Shown: positions 26,426-38,658 of the stretch, piece by piece
Position numbering within the stretch: the stretch's first letter is position 1
How the letters are laid out: each line of letters begins with the position of its first letter
NCBI RefSeq assembly: GCF_012275575.1
Contig: NZ_NPIH01000239.1
Coordinates: 1 to 64,000, forward strand
Length of the DNA: 64,000 nucleotides
Origin: Paraburkholderia sp. SG-MS1
Lineage (GTDB): Bacteria; Pseudomonadota; Gammaproteobacteria; Burkholderiales; Burkholderiaceae
Direction: 5' to 3'
Notes under the pieces: model-generated
The model's input: only the letters and a program-made list of their open reading frames with translations
The model's database searches: none
Told to the model about the DNA's origin: nothing
Position numbers and translations under genes: made by a program

Positions 26426-26730
26426 GCTGTGTCTCCGGATACCGGATGGCTCGACACTTCGCGTCGCTCGAGCATGGGAATGATGATGCCGACGCCGATG
26501 CGCTGAAAGTGCTCGGTCTCGCGATGCACGGCGAGGCCATCGGCGTGGCTGTACTGCTCCATGATCACGAAGTGATCGGGATCGAGCGGCGAGCGGAAGA
26601 ATTCGTAATACAGGTTGGCAGGTTCGGCGCGGGTTGCCGCGGCAAGCTCCGTGAGGGGCTTCACCAGTGCGTCGCCGTTGCCGGGTTTGGCAAAGTAATG
26701 CGCGATCACCTGCAGGTAAACATCGGCCAT
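26422..26730 (-). CDS. ABM-domain (YgiN-like) quinol monooxygenase family protein
   Basis: The 102-residue protein has the ferredoxin-like ABM fold pattern: an N-terminal β-strand (YLQVIAHYFAKPG), a central helix, and the NLYYEFFRSPLDPDHFVIMEQY core. Members are small cofactor-free monooxygenases or stress-related proteins acting on quinols. GGAG is 7 bases before the ATG. It is first in a two-gene unit with the alcohol dehydrogenase (4-base overlap). Confidence 0.8.
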   Translation of the reverse strand: MADVYLQVIAHYFAKPGNGDALVKPLTELAAATRAEPANLYYEFFRSPLDPDHFVIMEQYSHADGLAVHRETEHFQRIGVGIIIPMLERREVSSHPVSGDTA

Positions 26731-26896
26731 CGATCACTCCATCAAGACGGGTATGTCAACGTTTCCATGTTCGGAAGCGGGATTTCATCATTCGCTGTCG
26801 TCGCTCGCGAACGCCGGCCTTTTGGGAAGAAAGCCCTGACGTGCCGATCGCGGTGAAGGTCTGCGCGGACCGCGGCGAGCATCGACACGACATCAG

Positions 26897-27271
26897 TTGT
26901 ACCAGATTAAGACTGCTTTGCCCGCACGCTCGATCGACGTCACTCGCCGCCAGAGCCAGGAAGACACCTATCACGACGACGCGGACGACGCGCTGCTTGT
27001 GCCGTCGCCGGAGCCTTCGCCCGAAGCGGCGCTCCTCGTGCGCGACACGCTGCGTCACGTGTATCACCCGCTTGAACAATTGCCGCCGCGCAACCGCGCC
27101 GCGTTTGAAATGGTGCGGATACGTGAGGAAACGCTGCAAAGCACGGCGCGCGCGCTCGACGTTTCGCAGTCGCAGGTGCATTGCCTCGTGCGCGATGCCC
27201 CGCTGTCGCCCGACCTGCAGGCGAGCATCTCCCTCGCATCGCGCGAGTGCGATTGTTGGCCGAGCCGCTAG
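26897..27271 (+). pseudogene. Remnant of an ECF sigma factor (region 4 only)
   Basis: About 80 codons in this frame match region 4 of FecI-like ECF sigma factors: LEQLPPRNRAAFEMVRI, then ETLQSTARALDVSQSQVHCLVRDA, which is the -35 recognition helix-turn-helix. Region 2, needed for core binding and -10 melting, is absent from all frames just upstream. No Shine-Dalgarno is seen. It is most likely a decayed sigma gene. A TonB-dependent receptor, a common target of such sigma factors, lies 3 kb away but nothing shows a link. Confidence 0.6.
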
Positions 27272-27365
27272 TGACCAGCATACTACTGCTTCACCACTGC
27301 GCCACTCCGCCGGCTGTCAAGAGCGCCGCTCACGTCTCGTCCGCGGCCTGCCAGGCATCGGCGGT

Positions 27366-29072
27366 TCAGCACGACTCGCAGCGAGCGCTCTGCCGTGTCG
27401 CGGGCGAGGTCTGTTTGGAGGCGGACACTTTAGTCAGCCTCCGCGAAGCGCTACCCGAGATCACGAAGCTCAGAGCCGCGAGCACCCACACGCCGATTCC
27501 GCCGTAAAGCAGCACCCAGCCGAACCCCCGCATCAGCGCAGCATGCACGATGCCGCCGGACGGATCGATGCGCGTGAGCGCCGGGACGCCCGCGCGGATC
27601 GCATCGACATCGCCTGCCGCCACTTTCTCCGCCAGCCGGCCGAGTTCCGCGATGTCGAGCGTGGCCGGCAGCTTCGTCTTCAGATGATAGAAAATCCCGC
27701 CGACCAGGATCGCCCCCATCAACGCAATATTGATGGCGAGCGTGATCATCCGCGCGCTCATGTCGATGCCGGATGCCATGCCCGCGCGCTGCGAGGGCAC
27801 CGCGGCGGTCGTCGTATTGGTGACGGGCGTGTTGGTGAGGCCGAGGCCCGCGCCTGCAATCACGCAGCCGGGCAGCATGCTCGACACGCCCGGATACGCG
27901 GCGCCGCTGCCGAATCTCATCAGCATGAAGCCGAGGCCGATCGTCAACAGGCCAACGGGTATCGCGATGCCCGAACCGTAGCGCAGCGCGAGCCGTTCGC
28001 CGAGCGGCGGGAACAGCAGCGTCGGCAACGTGTACGCGAGCAGCGCGAGGCCCGCGCTCACGCTGTCGTAGCCGAGGCCGATCTGGAAATAAATCGGCAG
28101 GTAGATCATGAACGGCCAGAAGCTGAAGTTCATGCCCGCGGAACCCATCAGCGCGCCCGAAAACTGCGGAATCCTGAAGACCGAAAAATCGAACATCGGC
28201 CGTGGGCTCAGTTTCTCCGCATAGAAAAAGGCCACGAAGGCGAGCACGGTCGCGGTGATGATGAAGAGCGCGCGCGGATTCGTGAAACCCAGCGCCGGGA
28301 CTTGGGTGATGAAGTACACGAGGCCGAAAACCGCCAGCGAAAGGGTGACGGTGCCGGCGACATCGAGCGTATGCGCATGCGGATCGCGCGATTCCTGTAC
28401 GCCGCCGAAAACCAGCATCAACGTGACGACGGCAAGCAGCGCGTGCACCCAGAAGACCCACTGCCAGCTCGATAGCGCGACGATCGTCCCGCCGATGATC
28501 GGCCCGAAACCCAGCCCGATGCCGAAGATAATGCCCCACGCGCTGAATGCGCGGGCGCGCTCGGGGCCGTCGCTGAACTGGTGCGAGAGCACGGCGACCT
28601 GGCAGATCAGCATCGCGCCTCCGCTCGCGCCCTGCAACAGGCGCGCGGCGATCAGCATCGGCACGCTCTGCGCGAAGCCGCAAAGCAACGACGTGATGCC
28701 GAATAGCGCAATGCCGGCGACGAAAATCCTGCGGCGCCCGAAGCGGTCCGCGAGGGTGCCGGTCGCCATCAGCACGGTGGTCACCGCGAGCGTGTAGGCG
28801 TTCATGATCCACTGCATGCCTTTGAAATCGCCGTGCAGCACGTGCTCGAGCGTGGGCAGGATCACCGGCACGCTGGAGATTTCCAGACCGAACATCAGCG
28901 ACGCGAGGCAGACGGCGCCGAGCGCCAGCGTGTTCTTGCGCAAGAGTGCCGCGCGTGGTGGGGTGGGGGTGGCCTCGCTTGCGCCGGTTGGCGCGCTTTG
29001 CGAATCAGGTACGGTTACTTCAGGCTTTTCACGTTCGTCGCGCCGTGGCGGCGCATGCGGATGACTGGACAT
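27366..29072 (-). CDS. DHA2-family (EmrB/QacA-like) MFS exporter
   Basis: The 568-residue protein has about 14 membrane segments and the DHA2 motifs GTLADRFGRRRIFVAG (loop 2-3) and a motif C-like GPIIGGTIV in segment 5. A polar 45-residue N-terminal extension precedes the first segment. The family exports drugs or metabolites using the proton gradient. GGAG lies about 9 bases upstream of the ATG. It is divergent from a LysR regulator, and a T-N11-A box lies between them, so it is probably induced by the compound it exports. Confidence 0.9.
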   Translation of the reverse strand: MSSHPHAPPRRDEREKPEVTVPDSQSAPTGASEATPTPPRAALLRKNTLALGAVCLASLMFGLEISSVPVILPTLEHVLHGDFKGMQWIMNAYTLAVTTVLMATGTLADRFGRRRIFVAGIALFGITSLLCGFAQSVPMLIAARLLQGASGGAMLICQVAVLSHQFSDGPERARAFSAWGIIFGIGLGFGPIIGGTIVALSSWQWVFWVHALLAVVTLMLVFGGVQESRDPHAHTLDVAGTVTLSLAVFGLVYFITQVPALGFTNPRALFIITATVLAFVAFFYAEKLSPRPMFDFSVFRIPQFSGALMGSAGMNFSFWPFMIYLPIYFQIGLGYDSVSAGLALLAYTLPTLLFPPLGERLALRYGSGIAIPVGLLTIGLGFMLMRFGSGAAYPGVSSMLPGCVIAGAGLGLTNTPVTNTTTAAVPSQRAGMASGIDMSARMITLAINIALMGAILVGGIFYHLKTKLPATLDIAELGRLAEKVAAGDVDAIRAGVPALTRIDPSGGIVHAALMRGFGWVLLYGGIGVWVLAALSFVISGSASRRLTKVSASKQTSPATRQSARCESC

Positions 29073-29127
29073 GAATCTTCTCCGGGGTTCGTTTGGCGAT
29101 GGGCTCGGCCGTCAAGGAATAGGTAAT

Positions 29128-29142
29128 ATAGAGGGAATCTAT
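29128..29142. promoter_or_regulatory. Candidate LysR box between exporter and regulator
   Basis: ATAGA-GGGAA-TCTAT is a perfect 5-base inverted repeat with the T-N11-A form expected for LysR-type regulators. It lies between the divergent DHA2 exporter (starting at 29072) and LysR gene (starting at 29205). Confidence 0.55.
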
Positions 29143-29204
29143 GTCCCCATCGGCTCACGAAAATCCCGGAAATGTGTCCGTGGTGGAACCAATCAGGTGA
29201 AGGT

Positions 29205-30143
29205 ATGAGCGACATCCTTGATGGTGTGACAACGTTTGTGCGTGTCGTCGAAACCGGTAGCTTTGCGCTGGCGGCCGAGCGCCTGAACCTCACGCGCTCG
29301 GCGGTCGGCAAGGTGATCGTGCGGCTCGAAAAGCGGCTCGGCGTGCGTGTCATCAATCGCACGACGCGTAGCCAGCGTCTCACCGAGGACGGCCAGGCCT
29401 ATTACGACCGCTGCGTACGCGCGCTAGCCGAGCTCGAAGCCGCGGAGGCCGATCTGGATTCCGGGCGGCGGGAGCCGAAAGGGCGGCTGCGCGTGAGCGT
29501 GCCGCAAGCATTCGGCCACTATTGCGTGGCGCCGGTGCTGCTTCGACTCGCGCGCAAGCATCCGCAATTGAAGATCGACATATCGATCAGCGACCGCTTC
29601 GTCGATGTGGTGGAGGAGGGCTTCGATCTCGTGGTGCGGGTGGGGCCGCTCGCCGACAGTACGAGTCTCGCCGCGCGCAAGCTCGGCATGCAGCACGCGA
29701 GCATCGGCGCGGCGCCTGCGTATCTGGCACGGGCCGGTACGCCGCGCAACGTCGATGAACTGCGCGGGCACGCGACGATCGCGTATTTGCGCGCAGGTGT
29801 CGCGCAACCTTGGGACGTGGTCGACGCCGACGGGCAGATCCGCCGCGCGCAAGTCGAGCCGCAACTCGGTTTCGACGACATGCAGGGCATTCTCGATGCC
29901 GCACTCGCCGGATTCGGTCTGGCCTGGCTGCCGAGTTGGCTGCTGGCGCGCTACGAGCCAGGCGGCGAGCTCGTGACCGTGATGGAGAACTGTTTCCGCC
30001 CTTCGCAGGAGATCCACGCGGTGTGGCCGAAGAGCCGCTATCTGGCGCTGAAGACGCGCTGCGCGATCGATGCGCTGGTCGCGGAGATACCCGCGATGAT
30101 CGGGGCGCCCGGGCGAGCCGGCCCCCGGTCGCGCAATAGTTAG
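29205..30143 (+). CDS. LysR-family transcriptional regulator
   Basis: The 312-residue protein has an N-terminal winged helix (VETGSFALAAERLNLTRSAVGKVIVRLEKRLGV) and a LysR substrate-binding domain from about residue 90. The ATG at 29205 follows an AAGG; the frame upstream to 29172 is not part of the domain. It is divergent from the DHA2 exporter and probably controls it through the inverted repeat at 29128-29142. Its stop codon overlaps the convergent TonB receptor gene by 4 bases. Confidence 0.92.
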   Translation: MSDILDGVTTFVRVVETGSFALAAERLNLTRSAVGKVIVRLEKRLGVRVINRTTRSQRLTEDGQAYYDRCVRALAELEAAEADLDSGRREPKGRLRVSVPQAFGHYCVAPVLLRLARKHPQLKIDISISDRFVDVVEEGFDLVVRVGPLADSTSLAARKLGMQHASIGAAPAYLARAGTPRNVDELRGHATIAYLRAGVAQPWDVVDADGQIRRAQVEPQLGFDDMQGILDAALAGFGLAWLPSWLLARYEPGGELVTVMENCFRPSQEIHAVWPKSRYLALKTRCAIDALVAEIPAMIGAPGRAGPRSRNS

Positions 30144-32314
30144 AATTGCAAAGTAGCGCTCGCTACAGCGGTGCGAGTCGGTGACGGCGAGACGTAATAG
30201 CCCCAGGCGGTGGTCCAGTAGCGGCGATTGAACAGGTTATTGATGCCCGCGCGGAACGTGACGTCCTTGCCGGCAATCTTCGCCTCGTACCTGCCGCTCA
30301 GATCGAACGTGGTGTAGGCCGGCACGAACTGCGTGTTGGCCGCGTCGACCGCCTGGTTGCCCACGTACTTGCCGCCGAACGCGAGCGTCAACGGACGCAG
30401 ATACGCCGGGTTGTATTCGACACGGCCTGTCACGGTAAAGCGCGGCGCGCCATAAATGCGCTTGCCCTCGATGGCCGGATCGTCGATGTCGACGGCCTTC
30501 GTGTCGAGCCACATTACCCCGCCCATCACGCGCCATTCGCTGGTCAGCGCGAGCCAGCCGCTCGCGTCGATGCCGGTGTAACGCTTGGTGCCGTCCTGCA
30601 CGAAGATGTTTGCGGTGTTCGTGTAGTTGTAGCCCTGATCGACACGGAACAGCGCAAGGTTGGCGCCCCACTTGCTGTGGTCGGACTTGAAGCCCACCTC
30701 ATACTGCTTGCTGCGCAGCGGGCCGAAAGTTGCCGGATAGTTGACGTTGAGGTTCGACGCGGCGCCACCCTGTTCCAGCGACTCGACGTAGCTCGCGTAC
30801 ACCGTCGAATACGGATCGGTCTTGAACATCAGCGCGAAAGTCGGCGTGACCGGGTTCGCGCTGTACTGCGACGTGACCGCGCCGCTCGGGTCGTACACGT
30901 TCTGGCGGTATTGCGTGTAACGCACACCGAGCAGCGCGGACAGTCGCGAGGTGAACTGCAGCGTGTCGCTCGCATACACGGCAGCCTGCGTGGTGCGCTG
31001 CTCACGATAGAGGTCCGAGCCGATGCTGACTTCGTCGTTGGTCAGCAGCGTGGTGCTGTACAGATTGCCGTTGCCGAGGAAGTAGCCTTCGTTCCAGCCG
31101 ACGCTATTGCTGTACTCGCTGGTTTGCGTCTGGTAGCCCGCGCCGAGCACCACGTCGTGCTTGATGAAGCCGGTGTTGAATGTGCCCTGCACCATCGCGT
31201 CGACGTTCTGGTAGAAGTAGCGCGTCATCGCCGCATAGAGCGTGTTGGAGTAGTTGCCCGCGTCGTCGGACACGTACAGGAAGCTGTCCGAGTTGGTGCG
31301 GTTCTCCTTGGCGAAGCGGTACTTGACGCTCGCGTGCCAGTTGTCGGAGAGGCGGTAGTCGAGGCCCGTGCCGAACGAGGCCATCTCGGTCATGTAGTAA
31401 TTCTGCGGCTGCGTGAGCGTGCCGCTGACTTTGCTCGCGTCGGGAATGCCCCCCGCGAACATCAGGCCGAAGAGCGTACCTTCGGCTTTGCGTTTCTGGT
31501 AGAACGCGTCGGCGCTCAGCACGAGGTCTGGCGTAATGCGGAAGTCGAACGCGAGCGACGCGACCTGGCGGCTTACGTGCCCGTTCTCCTCGGCGGTGTT
31601 GCCGTATTCGTTGGCGAGGTTGAGGCGGTAGCCGAAGCGGTTGTCGTTGCCGAAGCGTCCGCCCAGGTCCACCGCCTGGGTGAACACGCTGGACGACTTG
31701 TAGCCGAGCGTGAAGCTGCGGTACGGGTCGTCGGTGGGGCGCTTCAGCACGTAGTTGACGATGCCGCCGGGCGAGCCGAAGCCGTACATGAAGCCGGACA
31801 GGCCCTTGAGCAGTTCGACCTGCTCGAACGGTTCGAGCGACAGGTCGGTGTCCCACGACGGGAAGGTCTGGCCGTCGACCTTGATGCTGTTCAGCGTGTC
31901 GATCGGCATGCCGCGCACGTTGAACATCGAGTTTTCACTAACCGAGTTTTCACTGCTGACGGTCACGGCCGGGTCGTACTTGAACAGGTCGTTGGCGGTC
32001 GTCGCGAACAGATCCTGCGCATCCTCGCTCGTCACGACCCGCGTCGAGAACGGCGTATCCACCTGCTTGCGCGAACCCAGCGCGCCGGCGCTGACGGTAT
32101 CAGCCTGCGCCACGGTCGTGTCTTTCGCTGCCGATACGCTCACGGCAGGAAGCGTGGCGGCCGCATCGCTAGCCGCGGCCTGCGCCCATCCCGACGATGG
32201 CAGCGTGGAAAGCGACACGCCCACACTGACCAGAAGCCCCGCGCTCAACAGCGAAGGGGATCGGCGCGCAGCGCGCGCAAACGCCGGACGGCCGGCGATA
32301 AAGGATTTCTGCAT
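30140..32314 (-). CDS. TonB-dependent siderophore receptor
   Basis: The 724-residue outer-membrane receptor has a long signal region ending near GWAQA, a plug domain (about 75-210; NVRGMPIDTLNSIKVDG, LLKGLSGFMYGFGSPGG) and a β-barrel ending in the terminal Phe of ATLQF. Plug features resemble FhuE/FpvA-type ferric siderophore receptors. The ATG at 32314 is chosen, as upstream residues do not fit an export signal. No siderophore synthesis, ABC or anti-sigma gene is adjacent, so the ligand is probably a xenosiderophore. I could not identify a convincing Fur box upstream. Confidence 0.9.
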   Translation of the reverse strand: MQKSFIAGRPAFARAARRSPSLLSAGLLVSVGVSLSTLPSSGWAQAAASDAAATLPAVSVSAAKDTTVAQADTVSAGALGSRKQVDTPFSTRVVTSEDAQDLFATTANDLFKYDPAVTVSSENSVSENSMFNVRGMPIDTLNSIKVDGQTFPSWDTDLSLEPFEQVELLKGLSGFMYGFGSPGGIVNYVLKRPTDDPYRSFTLGYKSSSVFTQAVDLGGRFGNDNRFGYRLNLANEYGNTAEENGHVSRQVASLAFDFRITPDLVLSADAFYQKRKAEGTLFGLMFAGGIPDASKVSGTLTQPQNYYMTEMASFGTGLDYRLSDNWHASVKYRFAKENRTNSDSFLYVSDDAGNYSNTLYAAMTRYFYQNVDAMVQGTFNTGFIKHDVVLGAGYQTQTSEYSNSVGWNEGYFLGNGNLYSTTLLTNDEVSIGSDLYREQRTTQAAVYASDTLQFTSRLSALLGVRYTQYRQNVYDPSGAVTSQYSANPVTPTFALMFKTDPYSTVYASYVESLEQGGAASNLNVNYPATFGPLRSKQYEVGFKSDHSKWGANLALFRVDQGYNYTNTANIFVQDGTKRYTGIDASGWLALTSEWRVMGGVMWLDTKAVDIDDPAIEGKRIYGAPRFTVTGRVEYNPAYLRPLTLAFGGKYVGNQAVDAANTQFVPAYTTFDLSGRYEAKIAGKDVTFRAGINNLFNRRYWTTAWGYYVSPSPTRTAVASATLQF

Positions 32315-34955
<2,641 letters not shown>

Positions 34956-35001
34956 AGCATCGACTGAAGTACCCACGAAAGCAGCGAAGTAAGCTGTAAA
35001 G

Positions 35002-35037
35002 ACGGCGATGGCGCTCACGAGCGCCATCGCCGTTTCT
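35002..35037 (+). terminator. Terminator after icd
   Basis: A 14-base arm at 35002-35015 pairs perfectly with 35020-35033 around a CACG loop and is followed by TTCT. It lies 47 bases after the icd stop and just before the convergent small gene. Confidence 0.75.
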
Positions 35038-35067
35038 ACATCCACGTGACCAGCGGTCATGCGCACC

Positions 35068-35298
35068 TCACACGTGAACGATTTCCCAATCAGCCAGTTT
35101 CTCTGGAATTTCAAGCGTCGACGTGTCGTCGCTCTCGGACAGATGCGGGCAGGTCAGGCCGCGCGCGAGGTCGTCGGCAGCCTGTTGCGGGGTGGAAAAT
35201 TCACCGAGCGTATCGTTGCCGTAGGTGGCCTCCCAGCCATCATGGCCCGGCAGAATATAGAACGCTCCTTGGGTCGAACTAAAGCGAAAGCCTTTCAT
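35068..35298 (-). CDS. Small conserved-looking protein, unknown function
   Basis: The 76-residue acidic protein starts MKGFRFSSTQGAFYILPG and contains a GEFSTPQQAADDLA block. A GGGAG lies 9 bases before the ATG at 35298, so translation is likely. It resembles small uncharacterised Burkholderia proteins of the same length, but I cannot name a family. No signal peptide or membrane segment is seen. Confidence 0.65.
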   Translation of the reverse strand: MKGFRFSSTQGAFYILPGHDGWEATYGNDTLGEFSTPQQAADDLARGLTCPHLSESDDTSTLEIPEKLADWEIVHV

Positions 35299-35319
35299 TT
35301 TTTGTCTCCCAATTGCCAA

Positions 35320-35727
35320 TTAAAAAATCGCGGTGCCTGAGTGGCTTCATGCGTCGATTTGACTACTGGGTAGACTGCGTCTTTTCTGACCCATCCAAAC
35401 TCGACTGCCTGAAGCCGCTGCTCTTGTAAAAGAGTCTACGTCAGTGAACCGCATCGCAAGTGGGGGCTCGACAGTTCTATCTATCAAAAAATATCTTTTA
35501 AAAATAAGGTGTTATGCGTTTTATTTTGCGATGTGCAACGTGGGGCGACATTGCGAAATGGCCGATTTGTGCCACGCACCACGATTTTTTACGAAGCAAC
35601 GCATCGTTCCGTATCGTGAAATTCGCGGAGATTGGCGTCTTCCTGAACGGTTGGGCGTGCTGGAAGGGGCGCGCCGCCCTTGCACCCGCCGCGCGGGCTC
35701 CGCTCTCACGAAGCATCGCCAGACCCC
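35320..35727. other. Intergenic region with an AT-rich island
   Basis: No credible gene was found. Positions about 35480-35530 are clearly AT-richer than the surroundings (runs of A and T), as in promoter or horizontally acquired DNA. It separates the small gene from the symporter's 3' end. Confidence 0.4.
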
Positions 35728-37230
35728 TCACAACCACCCGAGCCACTTCCACCACGTCGCGGCGAACAGCAGAAGCAGCAGATATCCGAAGATCGTCAGC
35801 ACGATGCCGACGCGCGCGAACTGGCGCGCGTTGAACGTGTCGGTGGCGAGGCACACCATGTTTTGCGGTGCGTTGATCGGCAGCACGAAACCGAAGCTGA
35901 CCACGTAGCCGAGCAGCATCGTCATGCCGAGCCGGCTGAAGTCGCCGTGCATCGATTGCAGCACGGCGATCAGTATCGGCAGCATCGCGGAGGTCAACGC
36001 GGTCGCGCTGGCGAACCCCAGGTGAATGACGATCAGGAACGCGGAGAGAATCGCAAACGCGGTGAACGTGCTCGCCTGGTCGAGGCCGGTGTGATGCGCG
36101 ACGAGGTCGCCGAGCCACTGGCCTGCAGTGGTCGTCAGCAAGGCCGTGCCGAGACTGATGCCGACCCCGAAGACAATCACCGTCCCCCACGGAATGCGGC
36201 TCTGCACCGTCTTCCAGTCCATCACGCCGACCCGCGGCAGCATCAGGATCACGAGGCCCACATAGGTGACGGAGGTGGTAACGAACGGGTGCAGCTTGCC
36301 TTCGGTCGCCCAGAAGAGCAGCAGGCCGACGGCGACGCCGAGCAGGCGCTTTTGCGGCCCCGTCATCGGACCGAGTTCGCGCAGCGAGCGCGCGACCGCT
36401 TCCTTGCCGCCGGCGATGCTGTCGGTCTCGGGCGGCAACATCTTCAGCACGATGATCAGCAGCGCGGCCGACATGATGATGGCCCATGGCGTGCCGGCGA
36501 TCAGCCACTCGAGCCACGTGACCCGTGCGCCGAGCATCTTGTCCATGAAGCCGACCGTCAGCAGATTCTGCGCAGCCGCCGTCAGGATGCCGACGTTCCA
36601 GATGCTGGTGGCCTGGGCGACCACGATCATGATGCCGGCCGCAATATTGGAGCGTTTGTCCACGCCGAACGCCGAAATCACGCCGACCATGATCGGCACG
36701 ACGCAGGCGCTGCGCGCGGTGGCGCTCGGCACCACCAGCGAAAGAACGATCGTCACGGCGATCGAGCCCATCAGAATGCGCCGCGTGGTGGTGCCGATCA
36801 GCGACAACGTCACGAGCGCAATGCGCTTGTCGAGTCCCGTGATGGTCATCGCCGCGGAGATGAATAGTGCGCCGGTCACGAGCGCGAGCGCCGAATTCGA
36901 AAATCCGGCGAGTCCCATGCTGATTCCCGCCGACGTGCCGTACGTCACGCTCGGGTCTTTGATGGTCGGCGCGGTGCCGATGAGAAACGCGATCAGCGAC
37001 GTGATGATGATCGCGCTCGCTTCGTATGAGACGGCTTCGGTCAGCCAGACGACCACGGCGAACGCGAGAATGGCGAGCATGCGGTGCCCGGCCGGCGGCA
37101 GCGTGTCGGGCAACGGCAACATCAGAACGACGATCATCGCGACGACGCTCGCGATCAAACCGATTGGCACACCACGTTTGGCCGGAGCGGAACCTGGTGC
37201 GGACGGAGCCTCGGGTGTCGATACGCTCAT
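35728..37230 (-). CDS. SLC13/DASS-type anion (dicarboxylate) symporter
   Basis: The 500-residue membrane protein has twelve or more hydrophobic segments and the divalent anion:Na+ symporter pattern: VVWLTEAVSYEASAI early, and the late FVLPINAPQNMV motif that matches the family's substrate/Na+ loop. It imports dicarboxylates or related anions. The ATG at 37230 (MSVSTPE) has AGGAG 9 bases upstream. A FadR-type GntR gene lies on the same strand 415 bases upstream; whether it controls this gene is not shown. Confidence 0.85.
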   Translation of the reverse strand: MSVSTPEAPSAPGSAPAKRGVPIGLIASVVAMIVVLMLPLPDTLPPAGHRMLAILAFAVVVWLTEAVSYEASAIIITSLIAFLIGTAPTIKDPSVTYGTSAGISMGLAGFSNSALALVTGALFISAAMTITGLDKRIALVTLSLIGTTTRRILMGSIAVTIVLSLVVPSATARSACVVPIMVGVISAFGVDKRSNIAAGIMIVVAQATSIWNVGILTAAAQNLLTVGFMDKMLGARVTWLEWLIAGTPWAIIMSAALLIIVLKMLPPETDSIAGGKEAVARSLRELGPMTGPQKRLLGVAVGLLLFWATEGKLHPFVTTSVTYVGLVILMLPRVGVMDWKTVQSRIPWGTVIVFGVGISLGTALLTTTAGQWLGDLVAHHTGLDQASTFTAFAILSAFLIVIHLGFASATALTSAMLPILIAVLQSMHGDFSRLGMTMLLGYVVSFGFVLPINAPQNMVCLATDTFNARQFARVGIVLTIFGYLLLLLFAATWWKWLGWL

Positions 37231-37644
37231 GCTTGTCGCTCCTAAGATGGCATGCTGCTTGCCTTTATCCTTCGTTTCAAGCGGGGGCATTGCTGATTCA
37301 AAGCCGGCGTCGTCGATGTCGCGGCGGCAGTCCGTGCGTGCCCGGTGATTGAATCACTGAATTCGTCTGGGGGTCAATCGAGTTCCATGCGCTGACGCAG
37401 GCGTGGCTTTCCGTGAATCCGATGCGCATGATCGTGTTCATGGAGTCACGAAGACGAGCGCGATGCGTTCAGCTTCGCGTCATGGGGTCGGGATATCGGC
37501 CGGTCTTAGCGAGTCGTCGGGAAGTGCGCGGCGTAGCTTCCCGTTTTTGAGGCCGTCATGGAGGGTCGAGCGAGCGCCGCGCGACACGCGCCTCATCAGT
37601 GCCCGGCGCTCAACCTCGTCCATCGATTCGAGCGGGAAAGGACC
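37231..37644. other. Intergenic region with a small palindrome
   Basis: This 414-base gap contains no credible gene. GTGATT-G-AATCAC at 37345-37357 is a perfect 6-base inverted repeat about 115 bases upstream of the symporter start and could be an operator. Confidence 0.4.
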
Positions 37645-38355
37645 TCATCCGCCCGCTTTACTCGACTCATGCGCACGCCGCAGCCGTTCGCGGCTATTGC
37701 TCAAATGCATGCGCATTGCCGCACGCGCGTCGTCCGCGTCCTGCCGCTCGATCGCGCGATAAATCAATTGGTGTTCGCCGAGCACGTTGCGCAGATGCTC
37801 GATATGGTCGAGTTCCGCGATTTCGGCGGAACCGAGCCGCGTGCGCGGGCTCACCGCGCGGCCGAGCTGGCTGAGCACGTCGAAGAAATAGCGATTGCCG
37901 CTGGCGCGCGCGATCTGCAGATGGAACTCGATGTCGTGCGCCAGCGTATCCGTGCTGCCTCTTTCGAGTTCGGACTCGAAGCGCTCAAGCGCCGCGCGGA
38001 TCTGCTTGAGATTCTGCTCAGTGCGCCTCGCGGCGGCGAGCGCGGCCGAAGCAGCCTCGACGTCGATGCGGAATTCGATGATCGCCATCACGTCGAGCAT
38101 GCTCGACAGATCGGCGGCGGGCAGTTGCACCGGCTTTTCGGCGGCGGGCGCGAGCACGAATGTGCCGATGCCGTGACGCGTCTCGACCACCTTGGCCGCC
38201 TGCAGGCGGGAGATGGCTTCGCGCACCACGGAGCGGCTCACGGAGAGCTGCTTCATCATCGCGACTTCGGTGGGAATGCGGTCTCCCGGCCTCAGGGTGC
38301 CGCGACGAATTTCATCGGAAAGGGTGGCCACCACCTTCTCAGTCAGGCTGCTCAT
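37645..38355 (-). CDS. GntR-family (FadR subfamily) regulator of the adjacent sugar-acid genes
   Basis: The 236-residue protein has an N-terminal winged helix (TEVAMMKQLSVSRSVVREAISRLQAAKVVETRHGIGTFV) and an all-helical FCD ligand-binding domain with the metal-site residues Asp/His in DIEFHLQIA and the later His in MRMHLSNSRERL. It is divergent from an MFS permease and a glucarate dehydratase gene, and sites of the TGTC-GACA type lie between, so it probably represses them until a sugar acid binds. Confidence 0.9.
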   Translation of the reverse strand: MSSLTEKVVATLSDEIRRGTLRPGDRIPTEVAMMKQLSVSRSVVREAISRLQAAKVVETRHGIGTFVLAPAAEKPVQLPAADLSSMLDVMAIIEFRIDVEAASAALAAARRTEQNLKQIRAALERFESELERGSTDTLAHDIEFHLQIARASGNRYFFDVLSQLGRAVSPRTRLGSAEIAELDHIEHLRNVLGEHQLIYRAIERQDADDARAAMRMHLSNSRERLRRAHESSKAGG

Positions 38356-38658
38356 GTTTGTGGGTTATTGGCTAATCGGCTGGAATGCGGACGCTCGCGG
38401 GAGCGAGTGACGGCGTCGGACGGTTCGGACCGAGCGGCCATCATCATGGAGCCGGCCGGCATCGGGGCGACGCCGTGGCTGGACTTCGTGCAAAGTATCG
38501 CACAGGACTTTACTCGATTCTCGCCCGCCCGGCGCCCTCGGCGTTGGCTATTGGCCAGTGGCGCTTCACGGGTCGGCGCGCTTTCATGGACTTTCTGCCC
38601 CATGTTTTTATCAGTTGGGCCAGTAAGTGTCGATTGCCATTAAGCTGGCCGCGCCGTT

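Noticed and set aside
26667..28475. A 602-codon open frame on the plus strand
   Set aside because: Most of it is antisense to the DHA2 exporter and it is extremely Arg-rich; no ribosome site or domain.
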